From positions 28,789 to 92,788 of the forward strand of contig CAIPFE010000034.1 in the NCBI GenBank assembly GCA_903864275.1: a DNA stretch of 64,000 nucleotides. Reading direction: 5' to 3'. The notes below the pieces were generated by a model. That model saw only the letters and a program-made list of their open reading frames with translations, made no database searches and had not been told where the DNA came from. This document shows, one piece after another, positions 9,260 to 18,338 of the stretch (position 1 is its first letter; the number at the start of each line of letters is the position of its first letter). The translations under genes and the position numbers were made by a program. The DNA is from an uncultured Mucilaginibacter sp. (lineage in GTDB: Bacteria; Bacteroidota; Bacteroidia; Sphingobacteriales; Sphingobacteriaceae).

Positions 9260-9297
9260 AGATTTGACAACTTTTAAAAAGTTGTCAAATCTTTAAT
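9260..9297 (+). terminator. Intrinsic terminator of mdh
   Basis: A perfect 13-bp stem, AGATTTGACAACT with AGTTGTCAAATCT (9260-9272 and 9280-9292), is followed by a T-rich tract. It starts 15 bp after the mdh stop and may work in both directions, since the next gene converges. Confidence 0.85.
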
Positions 9298-9331
9298 TTT
9301 TATTTCTATATAGCGAAGTGTATGGCATTAT

Positions 9332-10285
9332 CTAAGGAAAACTTATAGGCACACTATACGCAACCCGTACTGCCCTGCCATTTTGCATTCCGGGTTTCCA
9401 GGGTGGCGATAATTTCATAACCCGTACAGCCTCTTCATCGCAACCATCACCAATACCCCGCGCAATTTTAATATTGGTTATTTCACCGTCCCTTTCAACA
9501 AGAAAGTTTATAATTACCCGGCCTGAAGTATTGTTTTCCCTGGCCCGCGCAGGATAACGAATATTATGAGCAAGGAACTTGGCGAAGGCGTCAAGGCCGC
9601 CCGGGAATTCAGGTACCGTCTCAACATTTGAATAAGTACCCGCATCTCCTTTGTATTTGTATGTTCTGGAATTAGATATTAATTTACCTTTAGTATATAC
9701 ATATTTAACACCTACAGAATCATTTATCCTACCGATCCACACTCCATCTTGTACCCCATTATCCACCTCACCCTCAATACTAACCGTCTTAAAATCATCG
9801 CTAAATTCCTTCCATTTTCCTTTGCCGTTTTCAGCCAAAATAATTCCGGTAGAATCACTAAATTGTTTTAAAAAAACCTTGTTATTATTGGAGTAGCTTC
9901 TAACATGATACAGCTTTCCATTTGGATAATATTCAATCTCGTCACCGGAAAGCAAGCCTTTTTCATAGTTCCCGACCAGCATTTTATGTCCATTAGGGTA
10001 AAACGCGATATATGATCCCTGAAATTTCAAATTTTTCAATGAATTGCCCTTCGAACCACCTATCAACTTTAACTTTCCATTTGGATAAAACTCCTTTACA
10101 ACAAACAGTTTCGCGTCTATACTGGTATCCGGTGGCAATATCACCAGGAAAAAATCAGCGCTATCCTTAGTTGAAACGACTCTGCCGGAATTATTTAAAT
10201 AATATACAGCCGTATCTCTCTGTGCGAAAGCGTTATTGAAAACAAACAATCCTAAAATGAAAAGAAAAAGATATTTTATCATCAC
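9332..10285 (-). CDS. Secreted MORN-like/TonB C-terminal domain protein
   Basis: 317 residues. Residues 1-22 are a signal peptide ending AFAQ. The middle holds YwqK/MORN-like repeats (EFYPNGKLKL, AFYPNGHKML, EYYPNGKLYH). Residues about 225-317 form a TonB C-terminal domain with PEFPGGLDAFAKFL, SGRVIINFLVERDG and GDGCDEEAVRVMK. A cleavable signal rather than a long membrane anchor suggests a soluble periplasmic protein, not a classical ExbB/ExbD-coupled TonB. It is paralogous to the next gene over its C-terminal part, and the two are 29 bp apart on the same strand. Confidence 0.8.
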   Translation of the reverse strand: MMIKYLFLFILGLFVFNNAFAQRDTAVYYLNNSGRVVSTKDSADFFLVILPPDTSIDAKLFVVKEFYPNGKLKLIGGSKGNSLKNLKFQGSYIAFYPNGHKMLVGNYEKGLLSGDEIEYYPNGKLYHVRSYSNNNKVFLKQFSDSTGIILAENGKGKWKEFSDDFKTVSIEGEVDNGVQDGVWIGRINDSVGVKYVYTKGKLISNSRTYKYKGDAGTYSNVETVPEFPGGLDAFAKFLAHNIRYPARARENNTSGRVIINFLVERDGEITNIKIARGIGDGCDEEAVRVMKLSPPWKPGMQNGRAVRVAYSVPISFP

Positions 10286-10314
10286 TTGAAATTTGGCATT
10301 TTTAATTTTTTTTC

Positions 10315-10743
10315 CTACCGCCCCATTGTAAAACTTACCGGGACGCTAAAGGCCACACGCACAGGTATCCCAGACAGATAGCCGGGTTTCCAATTCGGGC
10401 TCAGTTTAATAACTCTAACCGCTTCCTCGTCACAGCCATCACCTATGCCCCTTGCAACTTTTATATCGGTTAAATGACCATCCTTCTCTATAATAAAAGT
10501 CACAATTACGCGGCCTTGCGTGCCATTTCTTGACGCTTGTTTAGGATAAACTAAATTAGCCCCAAGCAACTCACCAATTCCCGGGGCCCCGCCCGGAAAC
10601 CGGGGCGCAATAAAATCGGCGCTGTCTTTTAACATAATCTTGCCGGATTTATTTAAATGATACACAGTCGTATCGTTTTGCGCGAAAGCAACATTAAAAG
10701 CAAATAAGCCTGCAATGAAAAGGAATAGGAATAGGTATCTCAT
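10315..10743 (-). CDS. Secreted TonB C-terminal domain protein
   Basis: 142 residues: signal peptide 1-21 (ends AFAQ), a short linker sharing VYHLNKSGK with the neighbour, and a TonB_C domain with APRFPGGAPGIGELLG and GIGDGCDEEAVRVIK. It looks like a shortened paralog of the gene at 9332-10285, lacking the MORN-like middle. The ATG at 10743 was chosen because it starts the signal peptide; the longer frame adds 16 residues with no homology seen. Function in energy transduction is uncertain. Confidence 0.75.
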   Translation of the reverse strand: MRYLFLFLFIAGLFAFNVAFAQNDTTVYHLNKSGKIMLKDSADFIAPRFPGGAPGIGELLGANLVYPKQASRNGTQGRVIVTFIIEKDGHLTDIKVARGIGDGCDEEAVRVIKLSPNWKPGYLSGIPVRVAFSVPVSFTMGR

Positions 10744-10792
10744 CACCACATATAAAATATGTGTAAATATACAACTTTTAGCTATCCGCAAT

Positions 10793-10834
10793 AAGGCCGA
10801 AGCCGAAAGCTTTCATACTTCCGACTTCGGCCTT
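10793..10834 (-). terminator. Hairpin downstream of M1 peptidase gene
   Basis: Perfect 10-bp stem AAGGCCGAAG (10793-10802) with CTTCGGCCTT (10825-10834). It is embedded in GACTTCGGAC-type dispersed repeat sequence seen elsewhere in this window. No strong U-tract follows, so termination is only possible, not clear. Confidence 0.4.
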
Positions 10835-10846
10835 CCGACTTCAGAC

Positions 10847-13450
10847 TTATTTAAAACTCTCCGCCGTCAAATCAGTATTCGCGGTGGCGCTTTTTACTTT
10901 AAATTCAATGGGCTGGCCAACAACCGTAGTTTTTTCGGAATATGGTATTTTTATACCGGTATTTATATCGCGGTAATCGCCCCACTCCATAACGGTACTG
11001 TTAGCCACATCGGTAAATTGTTTAAGCTTTAAACCGGTTTTCATGTCGTAAAAATATTTCACTTTCGTGCCATCGGGGCCTGTTACTGTAACCAGGTAAG
11101 CCAGCTGATCATTAATTACCTGCAGTGCAGGCGACAGCTGCATGGTATAACCTGGTTTACTAAAATCAAGTTCGGGGAACAGCTTATATCTTGCCTTAAC
11201 AGGGCCCTTCGCATCAGCAGTGAGCGGTACAGGCTTGTTCAGCTGCTTTACGTTTAAGCTGTCGCCATTAATAGTAATGTGTGCAACATTTAAATTATTG
11301 TACGACGGAACGGATATATCCTGGTAAAACAAACCGGGCGTTTTATATTTATTTACCCTTATAACCGCTAAACCCTGCACTGTGCCTTCGGAATTAACAG
11401 TCAGATCTTTTACATCTTTTAACCGGGCTTCGCCGCCTACAGCATCAAGATAATTTTTTATTACCGAGGCCGCCGTAGCATCCGCAGGTACGCTTACGCC
11501 ACTAAATGCATTGTTTTCGGGATTAATATCCGGCAAAACGTGGTCAGGGTCTATGATCGCGTAGTATATTTTCGAGGTGGATTTATATAAGAACGTCCAC
11601 GTACCGCCGCGTTCCCAAATTTCGGCAGGCAAATTAACCCGGTCTGTTTTGCCGTTTTCCTCTTTGATGACTATCGTTACGGGCAAAGCCATGCCTTCTT
11701 TGTTCTCAAGGGTTATCAGTGCGCCCTTGGTGGGATCATTATCAACGTAGTTTATTTCCTTTACAGCCTGGTCAAGCTTCCAGGTAGTAAAAAACCACTC
11801 GTTCCAAAACCAGCCCAGGTCTTCACCGGCGGCATTATCCATGGAGTGGAAAAAGTCCCATGGGGTTGGGTGCTTAAATGCCCAGCGCTTAATATAGGTG
11901 CGGAAAGCGTAATCAAAACGTTTTTCTCCTAATATCTGCTCCCTTAATATAGTTAAGCCCAGGGAAGGTTTTTCGTAAGCCGCGTAGCCCAGGAAATCAG
12001 GCTGGATAACATCTGGTATATTCATGATGGCGTCGGCCTCCGGGTTAAACATATTTGGCGCTTCTTTTTGCGCATCCGGCGCTTCAAAATATTCACCATT
12101 ATTAAAAACTTTGGTATCTACTTTATTGATAAAGGTGTTAAAGCCTTCATCCATCCATGCATATTTACGCTCGTTTGAGCCAACGATCATCGGGAACCAG
12201 TTGTGGCCGAACTCGTGGTTGGTAACTTCCCACAAGCCACCCGATTGGTTTTCTGATCCGCAGAAAACAATGCCGGGGTATTCCATCCCTCCTACTATGC
12301 CCGACACATTGGTGGCGACCGGGTAAGTGTATTCAAACCACTCGTTTGAATATAACTCAATGCAGCCTTTTACATATTGCGTGGAGCGGCTCCATGCATT
12401 TTGTCCTTTGCTTTCAATTGGGTAAACAGATTGCGCCAGTGCTTTTTTACCGCTTGGCAGGTTTATCCTGGCGGCATCCCACAAAAATGCTTTCGAAGCG
12501 GCCCATGATACATCGCGGGCGTTTTTACAGAAAAAATGCCAGGTAAGGCTTGCCTTTGCGGGATAAGAATCAGGTGTCGTTAAGTCTACTGAATCCTTTA
12601 CCATTACCGTTTTATCACTGTTTTTTGCGACCGCCAAACGATTGGCAATTTTAGGAGAAAACACCTCTGCAGGGTTAAGCAACTCACCAGAACCCACGAC
12701 CACCAAATTTGCCGGGGCGGTAATGGTATAGTCAAAATTTCCATATTCAAGATAAAATTCACCTGCGCCCAGGTATGGGATCACATTCCAGCCTGTTACA
12801 TCGTCATACACTTCCATCCGCGGGTACCATTGGGCTATCTCGTAAACCCACCCGTTTTTAAACAATTTGCGGCCCATGCGGTCGGTGCCATATTCCGGTA
12901 CATCAAATGCGTAGTCAATTTTCAACTGAATCTTGCTGCCATCGGCCCGCAACGTATCGTTCAGCTTTATTTGCATACGGGTATCGGTCACCAGGTAATC
13001 AACTTTTTCGGCTTTGCCGTTTTTTATTACATAAACGCCTTTTATCACATCGCCATCGGTAAATGATTTGTTGTTAAAACGGCCCCCGTCAACCGGGCTG
13101 GTGGCCTCGCCGCGCGAATCTGTACGATAGATGTTCTGTTCCACCTGCAGCCATAAAAACGCCAGTGGGTCGGGGCTGTTATTGGTATAGGTAATTAGTG
13201 TAGTACCGCTTATATTATGCTTTGCTGTATCTAAAGTAACATTCAGTTTATAATCTGCATGATTTTGCCAGTATTTCGGGCCGGGTGCACCGCTTGCCCC
13301 CCTTAATAAATTTCCGTTCGGCGGATAAAACATTGCCGGAAATGCCTTATGCTGGTCGTATTTTGATTTGGCCGTATCTGTGTTTTGCGCATGCGCCACG
13401 CACACACCAATACATAATAAAAGTGAAAGTGCAGTTTTGTAAAAATTCAT
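10847..13450 (-). CDS. Secreted M1 family metallopeptidase
   Basis: Predicted zinc aminopeptidase exported to the periplasm, 867 residues. Signal peptide 1-21 ends in HAQ. The exopeptidase-type motif appears as GGMEYPG near residue 385, the zinc motif HEFGH near 409, and the downstream zinc Glu in WMDEGFNTF near 430. The C-terminal 250 residues form an additional beta-rich domain found in Bacteroidota members. The ATG at 13450 was preferred to a TTG 18 bp upstream because it begins the signal peptide. Confidence 0.9.
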   Translation of the reverse strand: MNFYKTALSLLLCIGVCVAHAQNTDTAKSKYDQHKAFPAMFYPPNGNLLRGASGAPGPKYWQNHADYKLNVTLDTAKHNISGTTLITYTNNSPDPLAFLWLQVEQNIYRTDSRGEATSPVDGGRFNNKSFTDGDVIKGVYVIKNGKAEKVDYLVTDTRMQIKLNDTLRADGSKIQLKIDYAFDVPEYGTDRMGRKLFKNGWVYEIAQWYPRMEVYDDVTGWNVIPYLGAGEFYLEYGNFDYTITAPANLVVVGSGELLNPAEVFSPKIANRLAVAKNSDKTVMVKDSVDLTTPDSYPAKASLTWHFFCKNARDVSWAASKAFLWDAARINLPSGKKALAQSVYPIESKGQNAWSRSTQYVKGCIELYSNEWFEYTYPVATNVSGIVGGMEYPGIVFCGSENQSGGLWEVTNHEFGHNWFPMIVGSNERKYAWMDEGFNTFINKVDTKVFNNGEYFEAPDAQKEAPNMFNPEADAIMNIPDVIQPDFLGYAAYEKPSLGLTILREQILGEKRFDYAFRTYIKRWAFKHPTPWDFFHSMDNAAGEDLGWFWNEWFFTTWKLDQAVKEINYVDNDPTKGALITLENKEGMALPVTIVIKEENGKTDRVNLPAEIWERGGTWTFLYKSTSKIYYAIIDPDHVLPDINPENNAFSGVSVPADATAASVIKNYLDAVGGEARLKDVKDLTVNSEGTVQGLAVIRVNKYKTPGLFYQDISVPSYNNLNVAHITINGDSLNVKQLNKPVPLTADAKGPVKARYKLFPELDFSKPGYTMQLSPALQVINDQLAYLVTVTGPDGTKVKYFYDMKTGLKLKQFTDVANSTVMEWGDYRDINTGIKIPYSEKTTVVGQPIEFKVKSATANTDLTAESFK

Positions 13451-13556
13451 AGCTGGAAGATTTTTCAATTAAAAGAAATTAGTTTATTAGGTGAGTGGTG
13501 AATAGTGAGTGGTGAATTTGAGTTGTCACTGGATAATTTTTATTGTTAACACGGCG

Positions 13557-13564
13557 CAAATTTA
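13557..13564 (-). promoter_or_regulatory. Candidate -7 box of the M1 peptidase gene
   Basis: On the minus strand TAAATTTG followed by C matches the Bacteroidota -7 consensus TAnnTTTG. It lies about 105 bp upstream of the start. No matching TTTG is seen at -33. The rest of the 13451-13743 gap shows only low-complexity GAGTGGTGAA-like repeats. Confidence 0.4.
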
Positions 13565-13728
13565 TAAATTGTTCCGTCATATTTATAAATTGTTTAATTC
13601 TGTAAACCTGCCCCGAAATCAACCAGATTGAATTACCTCAAAAAAACAATGATTAATGATCAATACCCAATGACGCCCCCACCAATAAACTAATAAACCA
13701 GTGAACTAATGAACTAACAAATTTTTCA

Positions 13729-13736
13729 TATTTTTG
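13729..13736 (+). promoter_or_regulatory. Candidate -7 box of the glycosyltransferase operon
   Basis: TATTTTTG matches TAnnTTTG and lies 8 bp upstream of the ATG at 13744, implying a very short leader. No clear -33 element was found. Confidence 0.4.
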
Positions 13737-13743
13737 CGGATCA

Positions 13744-14694
13744 ATGGATATATCAGTTGTAGTTCCCCTTTACGATGAAGTAGAATCATTACCCGAGCTA
13801 ACCTCATGGATCAGCCGCGTAATGGATGAGCACAGGTTTACTTACGAGATCGTTTTGGTTGACGATGGCAGCAGTGATGGCTCCTGGGAAATGATCAGGA
13901 AATTGCATAAGAACAATCCTTTTATTAAAGGCATAAAATTCCGCCGTAATTATGGTAAATCGGCGGCATTAAATACCGGCTTCGAAGCTGCGCAGGGCGA
14001 CGTGGTGATCACCATGGATGCGGACCTGCAGGACAGCCCCGACGAAATACCCGAACTTTACCGCCGCATTACCGAAGAAAAGTACGACCTTGTATCCGGC
14101 TGGAAAGCAAAACGGCACGATCCATTAAGCAAAACTATCCCGACAAAAGTATATAACGCTGCTACACGTCGCATGTCGGGCATACATAACCTGCACGATT
14201 TTAACTGTGGTTTAAAAGCCTATCGCAAAGCCGTAGTAAAAAACATCGAGGTTTATGGAGAAATGCACCGCTATATCCCCGTGATAGCCAAATGGGCAGG
14301 CTTTGTTAAAATTGGCGAGCAGGTAGTGGAACACCGGCCCCGCAAATACGGGAAGACAAAATTTGGCGTAAGCCGCTTTGTGAACGGACTGTTAGACCTG
14401 ATGTCGATATTTTTTGTGGGCAAATTTGGCAAACGGCCCATGCATTTTTTTGGCACGATGGGCGTATTAAGCTTTTTTGCGGGAACGGTTATCACCATCT
14501 GGATGATAGCAGATAAATTGCATGCCATTGCAAAAGGCCTGAAATACCGCGACATTACCGAACAGCCCCTGTTTTACATCGCCCTTGTAGCCGTGATATT
14601 AGGCTCGCAATTATTTTTAACAGGTTTTGTCGCAGAGCTGGTTTCCCGCAGCGCCCCCGAACGTAACAGGTACCAGGTGGAGGAGATTATTTAA
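13744..14694 (+). CDS. GT2 family glycosyltransferase, DPM1/GtrB-like
   Basis: 316 residues. The GT-A catalytic domain covers about 1-220, with VVPLYDEVESLPEL at the start, the nucleotide-binding VDDGSSDGS near 41, and the metal-binding DADLQD near 93. Two transmembrane helices follow (about 240-262 and 278-302), as in polyprenyl-phosphate sugar transferases. It probably loads a sugar onto undecaprenyl phosphate for envelope glycan synthesis. A second GT2 gene follows downstream. Confidence 0.88.
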   Translation: MDISVVVPLYDEVESLPELTSWISRVMDEHRFTYEIVLVDDGSSDGSWEMIRKLHKNNPFIKGIKFRRNYGKSAALNTGFEAAQGDVVITMDADLQDSPDEIPELYRRITEEKYDLVSGWKAKRHDPLSKTIPTKVYNAATRRMSGIHNLHDFNCGLKAYRKAVVKNIEVYGEMHRYIPVIAKWAGFVKIGEQVVEHRPRKYGKTKFGVSRFVNGLLDLMSIFFVGKFGKRPMHFFGTMGVLSFFAGTVITIWMIADKLHAIAKGLKYRDITEQPLFYIALVAVILGSQLFLTGFVAELVSRSAPERNRYQVEEII

Positions 14695-14705
14695 TTTGTA
14701 GGCTT

Positions 14706-14871
14706 AGATTTGAGATATGAGATTTGAGATATGAGACTGAACACATCCGTATTAAAAAATATCACGTTCACGATTTTAATTTTGCCTCATTACTCCTGCT
14801 TCGTGATTTCGTCTCAAATCTCATATCTCAAATCTCAAATCTCATATCTCAAATCTCACATCTCACATCTA
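14706..14871. repeat. Low-complexity inverted repeat between glycosyltransferase genes
   Basis: The left arm at 14706-14737 is made of alternating GAGATTTGAGATAT units; the right arm from 14811 to about 14871 is made of the complementary TCTCAAATCTCATA units. The arms can form a hairpin of about 30 bp. The right arm has more copies, suggesting expansion by replication slippage. Confidence 0.75.
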
Positions 14872-14878
14872 AACAAAA

Positions 14879-15847
14879 ATGTTTTTCTCCATCATCATCC
14901 CGCTCTATAACCGCCCGCAGGAGATAAAAGAACTGCTGGAAACGCTGGTGCTGCAAACCTACAAGCAGTTCGAGGTTTTGGTTATTGAGGATGGTTCCGC
15001 CGATGATGCGGCTGAAATTGTAAAAAGCTTTTCGGATAAACTGGATGTTAAATATTTTGTAAAAGAAAATGCCGGTCAGGGTTTTGCCCGCAATTATGGT
15101 TTTGAACGCGCCAGGGGCGATTACTTTGTAGTTTTTGATTCGGATTGCCTTATCCCCGAGAACTATCTGCAGATAGTTAATGATTCGCTAAGTAAAAATT
15201 ATTTAGATGCCTATGGCGGGCCGGACGCTTCGCATCCGTCCTTTACCCCTATCCAAAAAGCCATAAGCTATGCCATGACCTCGCCATTCACAACCGGCGG
15301 CATCAGGGGTATGAAAAAAGGGATAGGGCAATTTCACCCGCGCAGCTTCAATATGGGCATATCCCGGCAGGTATGGGAGAAAGCCGGCGGGTTTATCATT
15401 ACCCGTTCGGGCGAAGACATCGAATACAGCATCCGCGTCCACTCCATGGGTTTTAAGATCGGGCTGATCCCCGAAGCAAAAGTTTACCATAAACGGCGCA
15501 CCAACTTTTTAAAATTTTATAAACAGTTGCACTTTTTCGGGAGGGCCCGTATTAATGTTTATAAGTTTTTTCCGAAGGAGTTAAAATTGGTGCATTTTTT
15601 TCCCGCAATATTTACATTATCGCTGGTATTTACAGCTATTTCTAATATATTTAACTGGCAAATAGCTCAGGTATGTAATTTTATTCTGGCGCTGATCATT
15701 TTGTTGATATTTTTTCATGCCTGGAGTAAAAATAAGTCGGCAAAAATTGCATTTTTGAGCGTAATAGCTTCCTTTATTCAGTTAATAGCCTACGGGCTGG
15801 GATTTATGCAGGATTTTTGCAAACGCATTATATTAAAAATTTCATAA
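14879..15847 (+). CDS. GT2 family glycosyltransferase with C-terminal membrane helices
   Basis: 322 residues. The GT-A domain begins IIIPLYNRPQEI, with VIEDGSADD near 40 and the metal-binding FDSDCLIPE near 86. The acceptor-side motif is SGEDIEYSIR near 176. Two hydrophobic segments near 240-262 and 280-302 suggest membrane attachment. It is followed after 6 bp by a membrane-protein gene and then a GH3 enzyme gene, all on the + strand, so they probably form an operon. The sugar and acceptor are not known. Confidence 0.85.
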   Translation: MFFSIIIPLYNRPQEIKELLETLVLQTYKQFEVLVIEDGSADDAAEIVKSFSDKLDVKYFVKENAGQGFARNYGFERARGDYFVVFDSDCLIPENYLQIVNDSLSKNYLDAYGGPDASHPSFTPIQKAISYAMTSPFTTGGIRGMKKGIGQFHPRSFNMGISRQVWEKAGGFIITRSGEDIEYSIRVHSMGFKIGLIPEAKVYHKRRTNFLKFYKQLHFFGRARINVYKFFPKELKLVHFFPAIFTLSLVFTAISNIFNWQIAQVCNFILALIILLIFFHAWSKNKSAKIAFLSVIASFIQLIAYGLGFMQDFCKRIILKIS

Positions 15848-15853
15848 AGCGAT

Positions 15854-16555
15854 ATGTACCACCCCTTTTCCGTAACGGAAACTATCAGCATTGCATGGAA
15901 TATTTTGAAAAAAAATTTTCCAACAATAGCTGTTTACTCCTTATTGGCCTTTCTTATTGTAATCGTTTTAGGTTTTATTGTTTACGACCTGATAAATGAT
16001 AACCTTTTAACATCTATCGGCATTGTTTTTTTATTGGTAGGAATAAGCTTTGTTTTTTTAGGCTTTATTAAACTTGTTTTTCAATTAATTGACAAACAAT
16101 ACTACGATTTTGGTTTTGGCGATATCGTCCCAAAGATGAAAATGCTGCTTAGCTACCTTACACTATTGGTAATTGTCAGCTCCCTTGCAGTATTAATGAC
16201 CAATGTTATTAAAAGGCTGGATGAAGGAATGCTGCAAAGTGTCCTTGGGATATTTATCGGGATATTCTTCCAGTTCTTTTTCCTGTTCTACTTCCCCATC
16301 TGCACTTGTTTTATTGTTGATGACGAATCGGGGCCATTTGAATCGGTTACCCAGAGTTTTCAACTGATCAGGGGCAATTTCCTGAAATATTTTTTATTGT
16401 TCCTGTTCATCGAAACCCTTGTCCTCGCGGGGTCATTCACGGTTATCGGGATGGTATTTGTAATACCGTTTGTGAATATTATTTTGGTGGTAGCGTATCG
16501 TAAACTTGTTTATAGTCACCAGGATGTGGATGATGAAATTGCCGAAACGTTGTAA
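15854..16555 (+). CDS. Polytopic membrane protein of unknown function
   Basis: 233 residues with about five or six predicted transmembrane segments (near 25-45, 55-80, 98-115, 128-152, 172-195, 198-218). No catalytic motif is seen. It lies 6 bp after a glycosyltransferase gene and 3 bp before a GH3 gene, so it is probably cotranscribed with them. The layout loosely resembles DUF975-like or glycerophosphodiester-associated membrane domains, but I cannot assign a family. Confidence 0.75.
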   Translation: MYHPFSVTETISIAWNILKKNFPTIAVYSLLAFLIVIVLGFIVYDLINDNLLTSIGIVFLLVGISFVFLGFIKLVFQLIDKQYYDFGFGDIVPKMKMLLSYLTLLVIVSSLAVLMTNVIKRLDEGMLQSVLGIFIGIFFQFFFLFYFPICTCFIVDDESGPFESVTQSFQLIRGNFLKYFLLFLFIETLVLAGSFTVIGMVFVIPFVNIILVVAYRKLVYSHQDVDDEIAETL

Positions 16556-16558
16556 CCT

Positions 16559-18058
16559 ATGGGATTAAAAGCTGCACTAAGCAAACCTTTTGCCGCGATA
16601 ATTAATAGCCGGTTAAATAAAATCCGCAAAAACGCGGTTGAGCTTCAGCAAAAAACATTCGAATACCTGGTCGGCCAGGCCAAAAATACAGCCTTCGGCA
16701 AAGCTCACCATTTTGATGAGATCGATACTTACGATGATTTCCAAAAAAACGTGCCGGTTTATGATTATGAGGACCTGCGCCCCTATATTGACCGCGTAAT
16801 AAAGGGCGAAGAAAATGTACTCTGGCCCGGCAAACCGGCTTATCTTGCCAAAACATCGGGCACAACTTCGGGGGTAAAATATATCCCCATCTCCAAAGAA
16901 AGCATGCCCGAGCACATCAAAGCGGCACGCAACACATTACTGAGTTATATTTACGAAACCGGCAACGCTGATTTTGTGGACGGCAAAATGATCTTCCTGC
17001 AGGGCAGCCCGGTAATGGATGTTAAAGCGGGTATTTCTGTGGGGAGGCTGTCGGGCATAGTCGCCCATCACGTACCTGCCTATCTCCAGAAAAACCGCTT
17101 GCCAAGCTATGAAGTGAATTGCATCGAAGACTGGGAGCAAAAAGTTGACGCCATTGTTGCCGAAACCAAAGACCAGGATATGCGCCTGATTTCAGGCATA
17201 CCGCCCTGGTGCCAGATGTATTTCGACAGGCTTTCGGCAGTTTCGGGCGGTAAAAAGATAAAGGATATCTTCCCAAACTTCAAGCTGTTTGTGCACGGTG
17301 GCGTTAATTTTGAACCCTACCGCGCCCGCACGGAAGAAAGTATTGGCTTTGCCATTGACGCCATTGAAACCTACCCGGCCTCTGAAGGCTTCATCGCTTT
17401 CCAGGATTCGCAAAAAGAAAAGGGCCTGCTGTTGATGGTTGACTCAGGCATATTTTATGAGTTTATACCGTCGGATGAATTTTTTAATAAAAACCCGTCG
17501 CGTATCAGCCTGAAGGACATTGAACTTGACAAAAATTACGCGCTGATATTAAATACCAGCGCCGGGTTGTGGGGTTATAGTTTGGGCGATACCGTTAAAT
17601 TCGTATCAAAAAACCCTTATAAAATTGTAGTTACCGGGCGCATAAAACATTATATTTCGGCATTCGGCGAGCATGTTATCGGCGAAGAGGTTGAACAGGC
17701 CCTGATGGGCGTTGCTAATGAGCAGGGCCTCGATATTATTGAGTTCACGGTAGCTCCGCAGGTAAATCCCCCAAAAGGTGAGTTACCGTATCATGAATGG
17801 TTCATCGAGTTTGGTAAGGCGCCGAAGGATTTAGCTGCATTTGCCCTGCAGGTGGATAAAGCCCTTCAAAAGAAAAATATTTACTATTTTGACCTTATTA
17901 CAGGTAACATTTTGCAACCTTTGCGCATCCAAAGCCTTAAAAAAGATACCTTTATTAATTATATGCGTTCGCAGGGTAAGCTGGGCGGGCAAAATAAGGT
18001 GCCAAGGCTGGCGAATGACAGGAAGATTGCGGACGGGTTGAAGGAATATATTGAATAG
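16559..18058 (+). CDS. GH3-family acyl-adenylate-forming enzyme
   Basis: 499-residue member of the GH3 (auxin-responsive promoter) family, which belongs to the adenylate-forming ANL superfamily and conjugates carboxylates to amino acids in plants. The ATP-binding P-loop is AKTSGTTSGVKYIP near residues 98-111. Further segments are ETYPASEGFIA near 270, LWGYSLGDTVKF near 335 and VTGRIKHYISAFGEHV near 354. Such genes are common in Bacteroidota but the substrate is unknown. It is the last gene of the glycosyltransferase/membrane-protein cluster. Confidence 0.88.
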   Translation: MGLKAALSKPFAAIINSRLNKIRKNAVELQQKTFEYLVGQAKNTAFGKAHHFDEIDTYDDFQKNVPVYDYEDLRPYIDRVIKGEENVLWPGKPAYLAKTSGTTSGVKYIPISKESMPEHIKAARNTLLSYIYETGNADFVDGKMIFLQGSPVMDVKAGISVGRLSGIVAHHVPAYLQKNRLPSYEVNCIEDWEQKVDAIVAETKDQDMRLISGIPPWCQMYFDRLSAVSGGKKIKDIFPNFKLFVHGGVNFEPYRARTEESIGFAIDAIETYPASEGFIAFQDSQKEKGLLLMVDSGIFYEFIPSDEFFNKNPSRISLKDIELDKNYALILNTSAGLWGYSLGDTVKFVSKNPYKIVVTGRIKHYISAFGEHVIGEEVEQALMGVANEQGLDIIEFTVAPQVNPPKGELPYHEWFIEFGKAPKDLAAFALQVDKALQKKNIYYFDLITGNILQPLRIQSLKKDTFINYMRSQGKLGGQNKVPRLANDRKIADGLKEYIE

Positions 18059-18095
18059 AAAATTTTGTCATTAAGTTAAGGGAAAATAGCTTTTA

Positions 18096-18255
18096 ACCCT
18101 CTTTACGGCTTGCCGTAGAGAGGGTCGACGAGCGAAGCATAGTCGGGGTGAGTCAACTGGGCGCCAGGCGTTTGCGGTAATGCCGCTTCGATAATTTACT
18201 CACCCGGTCTTTGCTTCGCTCGACCACCCTCTCTTTTGCAAGCAAAAAAGAGGGT
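18096..18255 (-). repeat. Dispersed double-hairpin repeat, copy B (160 bp)
   Basis: Hairpins at 18096-18125 (ACCCTCTTTACGGC...AGAGAGGGT) and 18226-18255 (ACCCTCTCTTTTGC...AAAGAGGGT) bracket a 100-bp spacer. Its sequence aligns end to end with the reverse complement of copy A at 6509-6668. It fills most of the gap between the GH3 gene and dxr. Confidence 0.85.
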
Positions 18256-18338
18256 AATAAAACGCTGAAAGATATTTTTAGCTTTATGATATTAGGGAAG
18301 ATTTAGGGAGCTTTAACCGGTTCTGAAAAAGATAAACA

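Noticed and set aside
14706..14871. CRISPR-like array from the repeated GAGATTTGAGATAT units
   Set aside because: There are no unique spacers; the units are contiguous low-complexity sequence in two inverted blocks. No cas genes are present in the window.
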